From Gammaproteobacteria bacterium (lineage in GTDB: Bacteria; Pseudomonadota; Gammaproteobacteria; Burkholderiales; Sulfuricellaceae): 64,000 nucleotides of DNA. A program made the translations under genes and the position numbers. The notes beneath the pieces are model-generated. The model made no database searches. It had not been told where the DNA came from and was given only the letters and a program-made list of their open reading frames with translations. Every line of letters begins with the position of its first letter. The first letter of the stretch is position 1. Where the stretch lies: assembly GCA_018824405.1 (NCBI GenBank), contig JAHJGO010000017.1:1-64000 (forward strand), read 5' to 3'. Positions 27,987 to 36,753 of the stretch are shown here, one piece after another.

Positions 27987-28058
27987 AACCCCTCCCGGCC
28001 TCCCCTTGTCAGGGGAGGAGATAATCGCCCCCCTGACAAGGGAGGATCGAGGGGGGTT
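27987..28058. repeat. Palindromic REP-like repeat, copy 1
   Basis: AACCCCTCCCGGCCTCCCCT leads into TTGTCAGGGGAGG, and the far side CCCCTGACAAGGGAGG then GAGGGGGGTT is its near reverse complement. It stands between ald and rmuC, which converge here. Related copies are at 36596-36709 and, weakly, at 46318-46369. Such repeats occur between genes and may cap transcripts. Confidence 0.75.
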
Positions 28059-28106
28059 AGGCTGTGCAGGGCGCAACCCCTGCATTTCCCACATTTCTGA
28101 ATCACC

Positions 28107-29501
28107 CTACTCCCCTTCCAGCACTTCCAGCACGTCCTGCTGCGGGTGCTCCAACTCCACCGCCTCAATCTTCCGGAAACGGTCGCTGATTTTCTTGCTG
28201 GTTGTGTGCACTTCCACGGCATCGTCGTGCGCCAGACGGATATGGTCGGCAAGCTTCTTCATGCGCGTGTCGAAGCGTTCGAATTCCTTGCCCAGCTTGT
28301 TGAGCGCATCCTTGATGATGTGTACCTGCTTGCGCGTTTCCACGTCCTTCATCACCGCGCGAGCGGTGTTCAGCACCGCCATCATGGTGGTGGGCGAGAC
28401 GATCCACACCCGCTTGCTCATGGCGTAATCCACCACTTCCGGGTGGTAGGCATGAATTTCGGCGAACACCGCCTCGGCGGGCACGAACATCACCGCGCCG
28501 TCCGAAGTCTCGTTGGCGATGATGTACTTTGAGGAGATATCGTCCACATGCTTCTTGATATCCGCCTTGAACTGCCGCTGCGCAATCGTGTGATCGGCAT
28601 CGCTGACCCCCTGTGTAAACATCTTGTGGTAGTTTTCCAGCGGGAACTTGGAATCCACACCCACCGTGCCGGTCGGCTCGGGCAGGAACAGCGCACAATC
28701 CACCCGGCTGCCATTGGACAAAGTGTGCTGCATGGCATACATGGTAGGCGGCAGGATATTTCGGATCAGGTTTTCCAATTGCACCTCTCCGAAGGCGCCG
28801 CGCGAACGCTTGTCACCCAGCAGTTCCTGCAGGCTGACGACATTGGTGGTGAGACCGTCAATCTTCTTCTGCGCTTCGTCGATGGTCGCCAGCCGCGCCA
28901 TCACATTGGCGAAAGTCTCGTTGGTTTTCTTGAAGCCCTCATCCAGGCGTTCCGTTACTTTGCCGCTGATCTCCTGCAGGCGGCCATCCACGGTCTTACT
29001 CAACCCCTCGATGGTTGTCACCAATAGCCCGGTGCTGTTCTTCATGGTGGTCTGAATCAGTTCCTGATCCGCTCTGCCCTGCTCAGCCAGGGTCTGCATG
29101 GTCTTGGCAATCACTTCGGCACGCATGGCATCCTGCTTGCCCTGCAGTTGCACGCTCAGTTCCGCCAGTTGCTTCAGCAACGCCTCGCGTGTCTGCGCCA
29201 GGCTGTCGTTCTGCGCCAGTTGCAAAGACTGCATGGCATCGCGGGTCAGTTTCAGTTCCAGAGCGACAATTTCACGCAAGCGCTCGGAGCTTTCCAGCAA
29301 GGCATGATTCATGCGATCGCCCTGCTTCGCCAGACCCTCATGCAGATCGGTCAGCATGGCGCGGTGCTTTTCTTCAAGAATCTGGGCGAGATAATCAGGC
29401 AATTCATGCTGCGAACGGGTCAACCCGCCCAGCTTGATGCCGACCCAAAGCGAGGCCAGCAGAATAAAAATTATCAGTACGGCAATCAGAATTTCGAGCA
29501 T
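28107..29501 (-). CDS. rmuC: DNA recombination protein RmuC
   Basis: RmuC limits recombination between inverted repeats and carries a restriction-endonuclease-like fold. The protein starts with a membrane helix (LIAVLIIFILLASLWVG), continues with a long coiled coil (residues ~40-210), and ends in the conserved core including RGAFGEVQLENLI, VDCALFLPEP, VDSKFPLENY and VWIVSPTTMMA. At 464 residues it is of normal length. A REP-like repeat separates it from ald. Confidence 0.95.
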   Translation of the reverse strand: MLEILIAVLIIFILLASLWVGIKLGGLTRSQHELPDYLAQILEEKHRAMLTDLHEGLAKQGDRMNHALLESSERLREIVALELKLTRDAMQSLQLAQNDSLAQTREALLKQLAELSVQLQGKQDAMRAEVIAKTMQTLAEQGRADQELIQTTMKNSTGLLVTTIEGLSKTVDGRLQEISGKVTERLDEGFKKTNETFANVMARLATIDEAQKKIDGLTTNVVSLQELLGDKRSRGAFGEVQLENLIRNILPPTMYAMQHTLSNGSRVDCALFLPEPTGTVGVDSKFPLENYHKMFTQGVSDADHTIAQRQFKADIKKHVDDISSKYIIANETSDGAVMFVPAEAVFAEIHAYHPEVVDYAMSKRVWIVSPTTMMAVLNTARAVMKDVETRKQVHIIKDALNKLGKEFERFDTRMKKLADHIRLAHDDAVEVHTTSKKISDRFRKIEAVELEHPQQDVLEVLEGE

Positions 29502-29553
29502 GTATTTCTCCCTAGGCGGGAGTATAGCCCAGAGACCAAAGAATCAGGATTGC

Positions 29554-29787
29554 TCAGGCGTAATCATCGATCTGGTGATCGTCCTGCGGTGAATTACCCG
29601 GAGAAGGCTTTGGAGTAGGCTTGCGAGAACGTTTCTTGTGTAGCTGATCTTCCCAGTATTCCATGGGTTTTGAGCTGCCCTGATCGGGATGGATAGGTAA
29701 AGAATGCTCCAGACCGCCAACCGGATCGTCGACGGCAAAGTGGAACTGTGCTGGGGTTTGATGCAGAAAGGGGTTGTTACCTGGCAT
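29554..29787 (-). CDS. Small hypothetical protein downstream of fliT
   Basis: A 77-residue frame starts at ATG 29787 with GGGG about ten bases upstream, about 20 bp after fliT in the same direction. It begins MPGNNPFLHQTPAQFHF and ends in a polar, lysine- and proline-rich tail (KKRSRKPTPKPSPGN). No membrane segment or known domain is seen. Its place and spacing suggest the last gene of the fliD-fliS-fliT operon; function is unknown. Confidence 0.55.
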   Translation of the reverse strand: MPGNNPFLHQTPAQFHFAVDDPVGGLEHSLPIHPDQGSSKPMEYWEDQLHKKRSRKPTPKPSPGNSPQDDHQIDDYA

Positions 29788-29806
29788 ATCTCGCCCCAAG
29801 GGAAGA

Positions 29807-30133
29807 TTATGGGCCGTAGGCCTTGGATATTTTGCGTTCGGTGCCCAAGCTGCCGAGCAAACCTTTCAATTCCTCCTGCCATTCCTTGGCAAGAAAAGCG
29901 ATCTCGGCATCCGCTTCCAGAATAAACGTTATCAAGCTTGCCACCTGATCCGCCACCACATCTGGAATCTTGCCCTGCGCAGCATCCGTCATCAATTCGG
30001 ACAAGACCTCTGTGCGCTGTTGCTCCAATTCCACCAGCTCATCCCACTGACCGTGACGAGCAGCCTCCAGCATCTTCCCGGCAAGCTGCGCCACTGTTTC
30101 GTAGCGCTGCACGATCCAGTTGCCACGCTCCAC
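29807..30133 (-). CDS. fliT: Flagellar export chaperone FliT-like protein
   Basis: FliT is a small helical chaperone that holds the FliD cap protein and can inhibit FlhDC-type control. This 108-residue, helix-rich protein (RYETVAQLAGKMLEAARHGQWDELVELEQQR) fits the family by pattern and by position directly after fliS. I use GTG 30133, which overlaps the fliS stop (TGAGGTG region); an in-frame ATG at 30202 lies deep in fliS and is unlikely. Confidence 0.85.
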   Translation of the reverse strand: MERGNWIVQRYETVAQLAGKMLEAARHGQWDELVELEQQRTEVLSELMTDAAQGKIPDVVADQVASLITFILEADAEIAFLAKEWQEELKGLLGSLGTERKISKAYGP

Positions 30134-30134
30134 C

Positions 30135-30602
30135 TCAGACTTTGCCGTAGCTGATAGAAGGCCGTGCCGACGAAGCAGGCTTTTCTTCCACAGGCGGCGC
30201 AACAGACTGAGCTTTCAGCCCGATCTGCTCCCATGCAGTCTTGAGTTCGCCTAGCAAACGCGACACCTCATCCAACCCCTCAACATCGTTCCTGATGTTC
30301 GCCATCAGCAAGCGATTGCTCATATATTCATACAGGGCTTTCAGGTTCATGGCCAACTCACCACCCGCCTCTTCATCCAGGCTGACCTTGAGGCCCTCTT
30401 CAATAATCGCGATGGCTTTCGAAATAGACTCGCCCTTGGCTGCCACATTACCCTGCTGCATAAAAGCCTTACCGCGTAAAACGGCCAGAATCGCGCCATC
30501 AAACAACATCATGACCAGCTTGTGCGGGCTGGCGCTGGCAATACTATTCTCGACTCCCACCTGAGAGTACGCATTCAGTGCACTATGGGACATGACATTC
30601 AT
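30135..30602 (-). CDS. fliS: Flagellin export chaperone FliS
   Basis: FliS binds the C-terminus of flagellin and prevents early polymerisation. The N-terminus ALNAYSQVGVENSIASASPHKLVMMLFDGAI is the family signature; the rest is a four-helix bundle with YMSNRLLMANI. At 155 residues it is slightly long because of a polar C-terminal tail. Two nearby ATGs (30602, 30593) are both possible; ACAGG precedes the first. Confidence 0.95.
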   Translation of the reverse strand: MNVMSHSALNAYSQVGVENSIASASPHKLVMMLFDGAILAVLRGKAFMQQGNVAAKGESISKAIAIIEEGLKVSLDEEAGGELAMNLKALYEYMSNRLLMANIRNDVEGLDEVSRLLGELKTAWEQIGLKAQSVAPPVEEKPASSARPSISYGKV

Positions 30603-30623
30603 CCTGTTTATACTCTGTACTCA

Positions 30624-32021
30624 TCAACTACTTGCGCCGGGCAAATTAGCCAATTGCTGAGTCAAAAAATTACTGGTTTGAGTCATGTTGGCAATCAGCG
30701 TATCCAGCGTAGTAAATTGCTTTCGGTAGCGCGCTTCGATCTGAACCAGGCGCTGCTGGATCGAGTCGCTCTGCTTTCCAAGGCTTTTGATAGAGGCATT
30801 CAAGCCTTCAGTGCGTGAGGTAATCAGTCCGTCTGTACCCACCATGACATCGGCTGCCGTCTTGAATGCGCTGCCGTATGCCGACACCAGATTGGCCACA
30901 CTGTTGAAGTCATCTGCAATTGCCGCGTTCAGTTTGGTTGAATCGACCGCCAGCGACCCATCCTTCTGCATCGTCACGCCAATGTCAGAAAGGCGCTGTA
31001 GCGATGAGTCCGATAGTCCGGAAGGGGTATTCCCGATCAGCGAGCGGAAAGTATTTTCTGCCGAACGCAGTGTGCTGTCACCGATAAGCGGCCCGCCCTG
31101 TTTGGTCGCCGCATCATAACGGCCCAGACTCACCGCCGTTGTATTGAAATCGTTGTAAGCCTTGACGAAGGCACTCACCCCCGCCGACAGGCTGGAAGTG
31201 TCGCGCGTCACGGTCACCGTGGTTGTGCCGATCGCCTTGAGCGTGATTGTCAGCCCATCAACCGCTTCGCTGACGACATTACCGCTGCCTGTGATGGAAA
31301 TACCGTTAATCTTGAGCGCAGAGTCGACCGCTTCGTCACCTGTATTCTGGATAAGGCCGCCAGTATTGGTAGATGGGTCGTAATTAAGCGCCAAGACGTC
31401 CCCGGTCACGCGCATGACGCTTGCAGTCCCTGATTCATTACTGCTCAGGGAGAGGTAGCTGTCGGCCCCGCTGGTAATAACTGTGGCGGTGACGCCAGCG
31501 TTGGCGGCATTGATCGCATCGCGCACTCCCGCGAGCGTGGTGACGCTGCTATCGAGGCTGATGGCAACTGTACCTGAGGCGGTAAACGCACCTCCTGAAC
31601 CCACGCCGCCGGCAACGCTGCCAGTCTCGATGGTCATGGTTCGGACACCACTGCCAACACTTGGATTGGCGCCTGAAGTCAGTCGCTGCGTCTTGGCCAG
31701 GGAGATCACTTCGAGCGAGTAGGTACCACTCACGGCGCTGGATGAAGCCGAGGCCGTAGCGATGGTGGTGTCAGTAACCGCTGCTTTGTAAGTGGTAAAT
31801 TTTTCTGCCGCAGTGACACCCGTGCTGGGTACCAGACTGGTTGCTGTGGACTGTAATGCGGAAATGGCGCCATTGAGAGATCCAAACGCCGAAATTTTTC
31901 CTTGAAATCCAGCCTCTTTCTGGGCCAGCAATGTAAGAGGTCGTTGCTCGAGCTGCATCAATTGGCTGACGATTCCATTGATGTCAAGATTGGAACCTAT
32001 GCCGGGCGACGAGATTGCCAT
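30624..32021 (-). CDS. fliD: Flagellar hook-associated protein 2 (filament cap) FliD
   Basis: FliD caps the growing filament and guides flagellin assembly. The N-terminal GIGSNLDINGIVSQLMQLEQRPL and C-terminal coiled coil ending in TQTSNFLTQQLANL are the conserved polymerising ends; the middle is Ser/Thr-rich and variable. Length is 465 residues. It has its own sigma28-type promoter (32056-32082) and is followed by fliS after 21 bp. Confidence 0.97.
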   Translation of the reverse strand: MAISSPGIGSNLDINGIVSQLMQLEQRPLTLLAQKEAGFQGKISAFGSLNGAISALQSTATSLVPSTGVTAAEKFTTYKAAVTDTTIATASASSSAVSGTYSLEVISLAKTQRLTSGANPSVGSGVRTMTIETGSVAGGVGSGGAFTASGTVAISLDSSVTTLAGVRDAINAANAGVTATVITSGADSYLSLSSNESGTASVMRVTGDVLALNYDPSTNTGGLIQNTGDEAVDSALKINGISITGSGNVVSEAVDGLTITLKAIGTTTVTVTRDTSSLSAGVSAFVKAYNDFNTTAVSLGRYDAATKQGGPLIGDSTLRSAENTFRSLIGNTPSGLSDSSLQRLSDIGVTMQKDGSLAVDSTKLNAAIADDFNSVANLVSAYGSAFKTAADVMVGTDGLITSRTEGLNASIKSLGKQSDSIQQRLVQIEARYRKQFTTLDTLIANMTQTSNFLTQQLANLPGASS

Positions 32022-32055
32022 GATGATTATCCTGAAAGTCTGATGTATATATACA

Positions 32056-32082
32056 TTATCGGTTTAAACGAGACATTCTTAA
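32056..32082 (-). promoter_or_regulatory. sigma28 (FliA) promoter of fliD
   Basis: On the minus strand TTAAGAAT (32075-32082), 11 bases, then ACCGATAA (32056-32063). The -10 agrees with GCCGATAA at 7 of 8 positions and the -35 with TAAAGTTT at 5 of 8. It lies about 35 bp before the fliD start in the 172-bp gap behind flaG. Confidence 0.7.
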
Positions 32083-32193
32083 ACCCAGGTGACACTTGCA
32101 GATCAACTTGTAATCGGGGCAGACCCGACATGCATGCAACATTAACACCAGCATCTACCAATTTAATGAATAAAACAGGGTGCCAAGCACACC

Positions 32194-32577
32194 TTATGCC
32201 TTATCCCGCACCAGCAAGCCCTGCAACTGATCAAATGCCCTGGCAATTGCGATTACTTCTTCAGAAGGAAACTGACGGATCACTTCCTTGGTGTCTGTAT
32301 CCACAACTTTCACCACATCCATACCGGTATCTTCATCCACAGTAAATTGTAAATTGCTCGCCATCATTTTCATGGCCTGATTGAGCTTCTCGGTTGCCTG
32401 CTTGAGAGAGGAGGGGTTAGTCGTTTCCTTGACTGCCTCTACCGCCTTCGCTGGCATTTCGATTGTTGCTGCAGAAACCTTGGCCATATCGGAAGCCAAT
32501 GGACGAGACGAACCCGCCACTTCACCCTGCGATACTGGGCTATAACTGTTATTACCCACTTGAGAGATCTGCATCAC
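32194..32577 (-). CDS. flaG: Flagellar protein FlaG
   Basis: FlaG influences filament length in polar flagellates. The conserved C-terminal half is clear: LQFTVDEDTGMDVVKVVDTDTKEVIRQFPSEEVI. The N-terminal half is variable and polar. Length 127 residues. It lies about 75 bp after fliC, beyond a hairpin, and before fliD, the common order in polar flagellar clusters. Confidence 0.92.
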   Translation of the reverse strand: MMQISQVGNNSYSPVSQGEVAGSSRPLASDMAKVSAATIEMPAKAVEAVKETTNPSSLKQATEKLNQAMKMMASNLQFTVDEDTGMDVVKVVDTDTKEVIRQFPSEEVIAIARAFDQLQGLLVRDKA

Positions 32578-32597
32578 ATTCTCCTCTTAACAGAAAG

Positions 32598-32629
32598 TCC
32601 TGGCCAGGAAGACCGCCCCCTGGCCAGGA
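32598..32629 (-). terminator. Stem-loop after fliC
   Basis: TCCTGGCCAGG and CCTGGCCAGGA form an 11-bp stem about 25 bp after the fliC stop. Each arm is itself near-palindromic. A T-run is missing on the minus strand, so it may act as a partial terminator or stabilise the abundant flagellin mRNA while letting some transcription reach flaG. Confidence 0.5.
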
Positions 32630-32651
32630 TTACTTCTCGCTATTCTACCGC

Positions 32652-34115
32652 TTAACGCAGCAGGGACAACACGTTGTTTGGCAGCGCATTGGCCTGTGCC
32701 AGCATTGCCACACCTGCTTGTTGCAGGATCTGGTCGCGGGTCATGCTAGCAGTTTCTGCCGCGAAGTCTGCGTCACGGATGCGGCTGCGGGCGGCGGAGA
32801 TGTTTTCCGACGATGTCTGCAAATTCGAGATCGCCGAACTGAAACGGTTCTGGTACGCACCCAGGTCGGCGCGGGAGCTGCTGATTGCTGCCAGCGCGGA
32901 ATCGATTACGGCAATGGCGCTTTGCGCGCCGCTGGCCGTGGCGATACTGGAAGCGGCAACAGATGCCAGGGAGCTGGTATTAGTACCGGCCGTAGCAAAA
33001 ACATCTGCGTTGGCGTTGGCGGTGGACATTGCTCCCATGCTGCTGGAAAGCAGTACAGTACCCGTCTTGATCGAGGAGTCAGTACCACCCTCGGTCAGCG
33101 TTACTCCGGAGAAGGCGGCAAGTGCGCCTACGGCTCCCGTATTGGCATAGTCCAGGATGCTGATATCGCGGCCATCGGCGGCCGTCAGAGTCAGTGAGTT
33201 GGTAAGCCCGCTCGTGGTGAAGGAAGCGACCACTCCGGTGGATCCGGTTGAGGCGTTGATTGCACTCATCAGGCTGGTGTAATCGGCGGTGGTCACCCCT
33301 ATCGCATTTATCGCCGCGCCATTGAGAGTGAAGCTCACATCACCGCTGGCGCTAATTGTACTCAAGGTGGCGCTGTTCGAAGCAATAGCGGTGACACCGT
33401 AGGAACTCGCTGCGGTATTAATTGCGGCGGCGATAGCTTTAGCATCGGAGTTGGCCGCGTAGCTGATGGCTGCCGTCGTGCCGCCGCTGGCGGTCGAGAT
33501 CGTCAGATCGGCCTCAATACCAATGGTATTGCCACCAGTAAGGTCAGCCGCAGCCGCCTTGGTGTTGCCAGTTACTGTTCCGTCCAGCGTAATTTGGTGA
33601 GCACCGAGCGCGGTGGCCTGAGCGTTACCAATCGAGGTGATATTAATGGTCTGGTTAGCGTTGGCCCCCACCTGGAACGCCTGGTTGGCAAAAGAACCAT
33701 CCAGCAGATTGATCCCGTTGAACTGGGTCTGGCTGGCGACACGTGTGATTTCCGCGGTGAGCTGCGTGGCTTCAGATTGCAACGCTGCGCGATCGGAAGC
33801 GCTGTTGGTGGCGTTAGCCGACTGTACCGCCAGTTCGCGCAGGCGCTGCAGGTTGTTACCGATTTCGGACAAACCACCCTCGGCAGTCTGGGCAAGAGAA
33901 ACGCCATCGTTGGCATTACGTGCTGCCTGGTTCAGGCCACGAATCTGGGAGGTCATCCGCTCGGAAATCGCCAGACCGGCGGCATCATCCTTGGCGCTGT
34001 TGATACGCAGACCGGAGGATAGACGTTGCAGGGAAGTCGCCAGTGAAGACTGGGAAGTATTAAGGTTACGCTGCGCATTCAGCGAGGCGACGTTGGTGTT
34101 GATGACTTGTGCCAT
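32652..34115 (-). CDS. fliC: Flagellin
   Basis: The filament subunit has the conserved N-terminal helix ([37 protein letters not shown]) and C-terminal helix ([17 protein letters not shown]... ending NNVLSLLR). The central ~220 residues are Ala/Thr/Ser-rich and form the exposed variable domain. Total 487 residues. GGAG lies in front of the ATG, and a good sigma28 promoter is upstream. One flagellin gene is seen in the window. Confidence 0.97.
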   Translation of the reverse strand: MAQVINTNVASLNAQRNLNTSQSSLATSLQRLSSGLRINSAKDDAAGLAISERMTSQIRGLNQAARNANDGVSLAQTAEGGLSEIGNNLQRLRELAVQSANATNSASDRAALQSEATQLTAEITRVASQTQFNGINLLDGSFANQAFQVGANANQTINITSIGNAQATALGAHQITLDGTVTGNTKAAAADLTGGNTIGIEADLTISTASGGTTAAISYAANSDAKAIAAAINTAASSYGVTAIASNSATLSTISASGDVSFTLNGAAINAIGVTTADYTSLMSAINASTGSTGVVASFTTSGLTNSLTLTAADGRDISILDYANTGAVGALAAFSGVTLTEGGTDSSIKTGTVLLSSSMGAMSTANANADVFATAGTNTSSLASVAASSIATASGAQSAIAVIDSALAAISSSRADLGAYQNRFSSAISNLQTSSENISAARSRIRDADFAAETASMTRDQILQQAGVAMLAQANALPNNVLSLLR

Positions 34116-34188
34116 TTTGCTTCTCCTTCAAACTGTTGTAGGAATTCTTGCGGCGGCGAGGATCTCGTTTGTTCCGCCGTCATGTTCA

Positions 34189-34215
34189 TTAGCGGAGGAG
34201 GAGAACAAAACTTTA
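34189..34215 (-). promoter_or_regulatory. sigma28 (FliA) promoter of fliC
   Basis: On the minus strand TAAAGTTT (34208-34215) is a perfect FliA -35 box, then 11 bases, then TCCGCTAA (34189-34196), 6 of 8 matches to GCCGATAA. The first three bases of the -35 box are also the TAA stop of the upstream DUF3025 gene. The leader to fliC is about 65 bases. Confidence 0.75.
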
Positions 34216-35031
34216 GGAATTTTCTATTTTCTTTTTTGGAGCGGGCCTGAAATAGCTGCCGTTATCGTAAAACGCAGCGCATTCATTTGCTTCCCACCAA
34301 CCCGGAACGCCTAATATAGGCAACGGGGTGAAGTCTTTGCTCGATAGCTGATCGCTTGAAGAAAAATGATCTGCCAGCAGAGCATCCAGATCCTGAGTTT
34401 GCTCCTCCGGGGCCAGATCAATGAGCTTTTTTTCCACTTTCAGCAACAAAGCTTTTCCGGTGAATCCGAGGTAGGGCTTGAGCGCTTTTTCATACAGCGA
34501 GTGTCCAAAGATCACAAAGCGCATTTTCTCCGCAACCTCTTGCCGCCTTTCACAGAACAGCTCCTTCCAGCGGAAATCCCTGATCTGGCCAGCCAGTTCG
34601 TCATCCGCATGCAGCACCACAATGCCGCTTTCATCGAAGAGGGTCAGTGCATCCTGGGTTTTGTCACGATTTCCTTCCCCGGTGGAGTGTGAAATCGACT
34701 TGAAATGACGCGCATTGAGCATCGCCTTGGTACGCGGAAAGGCAAGCCACACCAGCGCGTTGAACAGGTCATGCCAGTTTGCAGTGCGGGTCTGCACTTC
34801 TCCGTTGAGATAGATGCGCGCCTCGTACTTATCTTCCATGTGCGCCAGTTTTCCGGCCTGGGGAACAAACTGCAGGGCTGCCCCACTTGCTGTGCGAATA
34901 AGCGGATTCAGCAATGCGTTGTAGTCTTCCAGCGTCGGCCAGCGATCAAATTCAGCCAATGCTGATCCCACGCCGCGCAGCGGCTCGAACATGGGCGAGC
35001 TTTGCAGGAAACCGGGCTGCCACTCATCCAT
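34213..35031 (-). CDS. DUF3025 domain protein
   Basis: The 272-residue protein has the DUF3025 pattern (EARIYLNGEVQTRTANWHDLFNALVWLAFPRTKAMLNARHF; FVIFGHSLYEKAL). No signal peptide or membrane segment is visible, so it should be cytoplasmic. Function is unknown. It overlaps the end of the DUF1841 gene by eight bases, so the two are translationally coupled. Its stop codon lies inside the fliC promoter. Confidence 0.85.
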   Translation of the reverse strand: MDEWQPGFLQSSPMFEPLRGVGSALAEFDRWPTLEDYNALLNPLIRTASGAALQFVPQAGKLAHMEDKYEARIYLNGEVQTRTANWHDLFNALVWLAFPRTKAMLNARHFKSISHSTGEGNRDKTQDALTLFDESGIVVLHADDELAGQIRDFRWKELFCERRQEVAEKMRFVIFGHSLYEKALKPYLGFTGKALLLKVEKKLIDLAPEEQTQDLDALLADHFSSSDQLSSKDFTPLPILGVPGWWEANECAAFYDNGSYFRPAPKKKIENS

Positions 35032-35449
35032 GACGGTCGAGACAGGCGAAATACACCATCGGATCGGGTTGCGTGCGGTTGCGCTGCGCCTGCCAGATCA
35101 TTTCGCCCAGGCACTCCATCACCTGATGCAAGGCGTGATGCGGGTCGCCGCTTTGCTCCAGCAGTTTCTGGTAGCGTCCCTTGATGCCCGGCGGCTGGTC
35201 GATGGAAAGCTGTTCGGCAATCGCAAGGTGCAGGCTGAGATGCAGAAAGGGGTTGGTTTCGCCCTGCTCCGGGAGGTAATCCTGATCCAGATAGCGTTCC
35301 GGATTGTTGAGCAGGGCGTGATATTCGGGATGTTGCAGCAGAATTTCCAGCGTCATGTTTTCCAGCGCGCTCAAGGGCTGGTACTGACGGTATTTTTGCC
35401 AGGTATCGAAGAGAAACTGGCGCGCCTGATCGCGGCTGGGATTAAACAT
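35024..35449 (-). CDS. DUF1841 domain protein
   Basis: The 141-residue protein fits DUF1841 (FNPSRDQARQFLFDTWQKYR; NPFLHLSLHLAIAEQLSIDQP; HQVMECLGEMIWQAQR). It is helical and cytoplasmic with two histidines in the conserved HLSLHLAI segment. I start at MFNPSRD (35449), which overlaps the FIST gene stop by eight bases. Function is unknown; this family is common in Beta- and Gammaproteobacteria. Confidence 0.87.
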   Translation of the reverse strand: MFNPSRDQARQFLFDTWQKYRQYQPLSALENMTLEILLQHPEYHALLNNPERYLDQDYLPEQGETNPFLHLSLHLAIAEQLSIDQPPGIKGRYQKLLEQSGDPHHALHQVMECLGEMIWQAQRNRTQPDPMVYFACLDRHG

Positions 35450-36530
35450 GGCGAAACAATCCTGATACGGCTGCGTATTGAAATAGCTGGTTGCTACCGT
35501 TGAAGGGCGCAAATTCCCCATTGCCGTAAAAACCGATCACGGGCATGCCGGGAAAGCGCTTCTGCATGATCTGCAAATCCAGATCCACCCCGCCATAGAA
35601 GTACGGGCCACGCCCCATGCAGGGAAAGCACAAGCCAAAATCGGGCGCGCCTTGCAATTCCTGTTGCAGATTTTCCACCGTGAGCCGCATGTCGCGCTCG
35701 GCTGCCAGGGGCTGGCGCATGGCCCAGAACAGATGCTCGCCAGCTACCGGGCGAACCGACAGTGTCACCGAGCCCTGCAGCGGATTGACAGCGATAATGG
35801 GCGCCGAGCGGTATCGCCCCTCCGCGATTGCCGTGGCAGGATCGCCGTATGTGATGCCGGCCATGAGCAGGTGAAGCGGCAGTTTTTCGTCGCGCAACTC
35901 CAGCGGCAGATCGCGCATCAGCGCGTTAAGCGCAGGCTGCCCGGCCAACTTTTGCACGTCGAAATCATTTGCCTGGGTAATTTCAAACGGCTGCTGGTTC
36001 AGGGATCGAACGCCCTGCGACACGCCAACCACGCCGTGCGCACCGTGAATGGCCACTTCACACCGCCCAAGCTGCACCACCCTGCCACCCTGCCAGACGC
36101 AAAATGGCCCCTGCCCGGTGGCATCGCCGGAAACTCCACCAAAGCGCTCTCCGGGTTTGTCCAGCCATTCAGTATGGATGGCGTTGGGTGCCGCCAGGGT
36201 GAGCAGCAGGTCTTCATCCTGAGCATGGTGCACTGGCTCCAGGCTGACCCCGTCACCGAACACCATGGCGGCAGCAGCCGGCGTATCCAGCACCCAGTCC
36301 TGCTCGGTAAAAATGCCGGCGGCGCTGCAGCCGATGATCTGGGTACAGCTGGCTGCACGAGCGGCAGCTCGCAGCGCCAACTGCGGTTCACGGGCGAATT
36401 CCGGGGTCAGGAACAGCAGCACACTGCTGGCGATGGAAAGCTCAGCTTTATCCATCGCTGCAGAGACCGCCTGATATGCCAGCTCTTCGCTGGCGGTGTG
36501 GCTGGTGGCGAGACCCGTCGCTACTTTCAT
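35442..36530 (-). CDS. FIST signal-sensor protein (FIST_N and FIST_C)
   Basis: FIST domains are small-ligand sensing modules often tied to signal transduction. The N-terminal FIST domain covers about residues 20-210 (IIGCSAAGIFTEQ, VVGVSQGVRSLN) and the FIST_C domain the last ~130 (FWAMRQPLAAERDM, GLCFPCMGRGPYFYG, VIGFYGNGEFAPF). No kinase or cyclase domain is fused, so it is a free sensor of 362 residues. It overlaps DUF1841 and heads the trio that ends at fliC. Confidence 0.88.
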   Translation of the reverse strand: MKVATGLATSHTASEELAYQAVSAAMDKAELSIASSVLLFLTPEFAREPQLALRAAARAASCTQIIGCSAAGIFTEQDWVLDTPAAAAMVFGDGVSLEPVHHAQDEDLLLTLAAPNAIHTEWLDKPGERFGGVSGDATGQGPFCVWQGGRVVQLGRCEVAIHGAHGVVGVSQGVRSLNQQPFEITQANDFDVQKLAGQPALNALMRDLPLELRDEKLPLHLLMAGITYGDPATAIAEGRYRSAPIIAVNPLQGSVTLSVRPVAGEHLFWAMRQPLAAERDMRLTVENLQQELQGAPDFGLCFPCMGRGPYFYGGVDLDLQIMQKRFPGMPVIGFYGNGEFAPFNGSNQLFQYAAVSGLFRHV

Positions 36531-36595
36531 AAAGCCGAAAACCACAATTCAAATTCAATAACTGCAAAGAAACAGAAGTGCTCAGCGAGCCTTCC

Positions 36596-36709
36596 AACCC
36601 CTCCCGGCCTCCCCTTGTGCGAGCATCCGTTGCACGGATTGCCTGCTTGACCCGTTTCAGGGGAGGAGCGAACGGCTTCCCCCATGACAAGGAGGGATTG
36701 AGGGGGGTT
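36596..36709. repeat. Palindromic REP-like repeat, copy 2 with insertion
   Basis: The same outer arms as at 27987-28058 (AACCCCTCCCGGCCTCCCCT ... GAGGGGGGTT), but about 42 bp are inserted between CCCCTTG and CAGGGGAGG. The inserted piece holds its own small inverted repeat (GTGC...GCAC). It lies between the FIST gene and nth. Confidence 0.7.
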
Positions 36710-36753
36710 ATGTTTCATGATTGGGAGAAGCGCCCTGGTAATGTTGATTTGAA

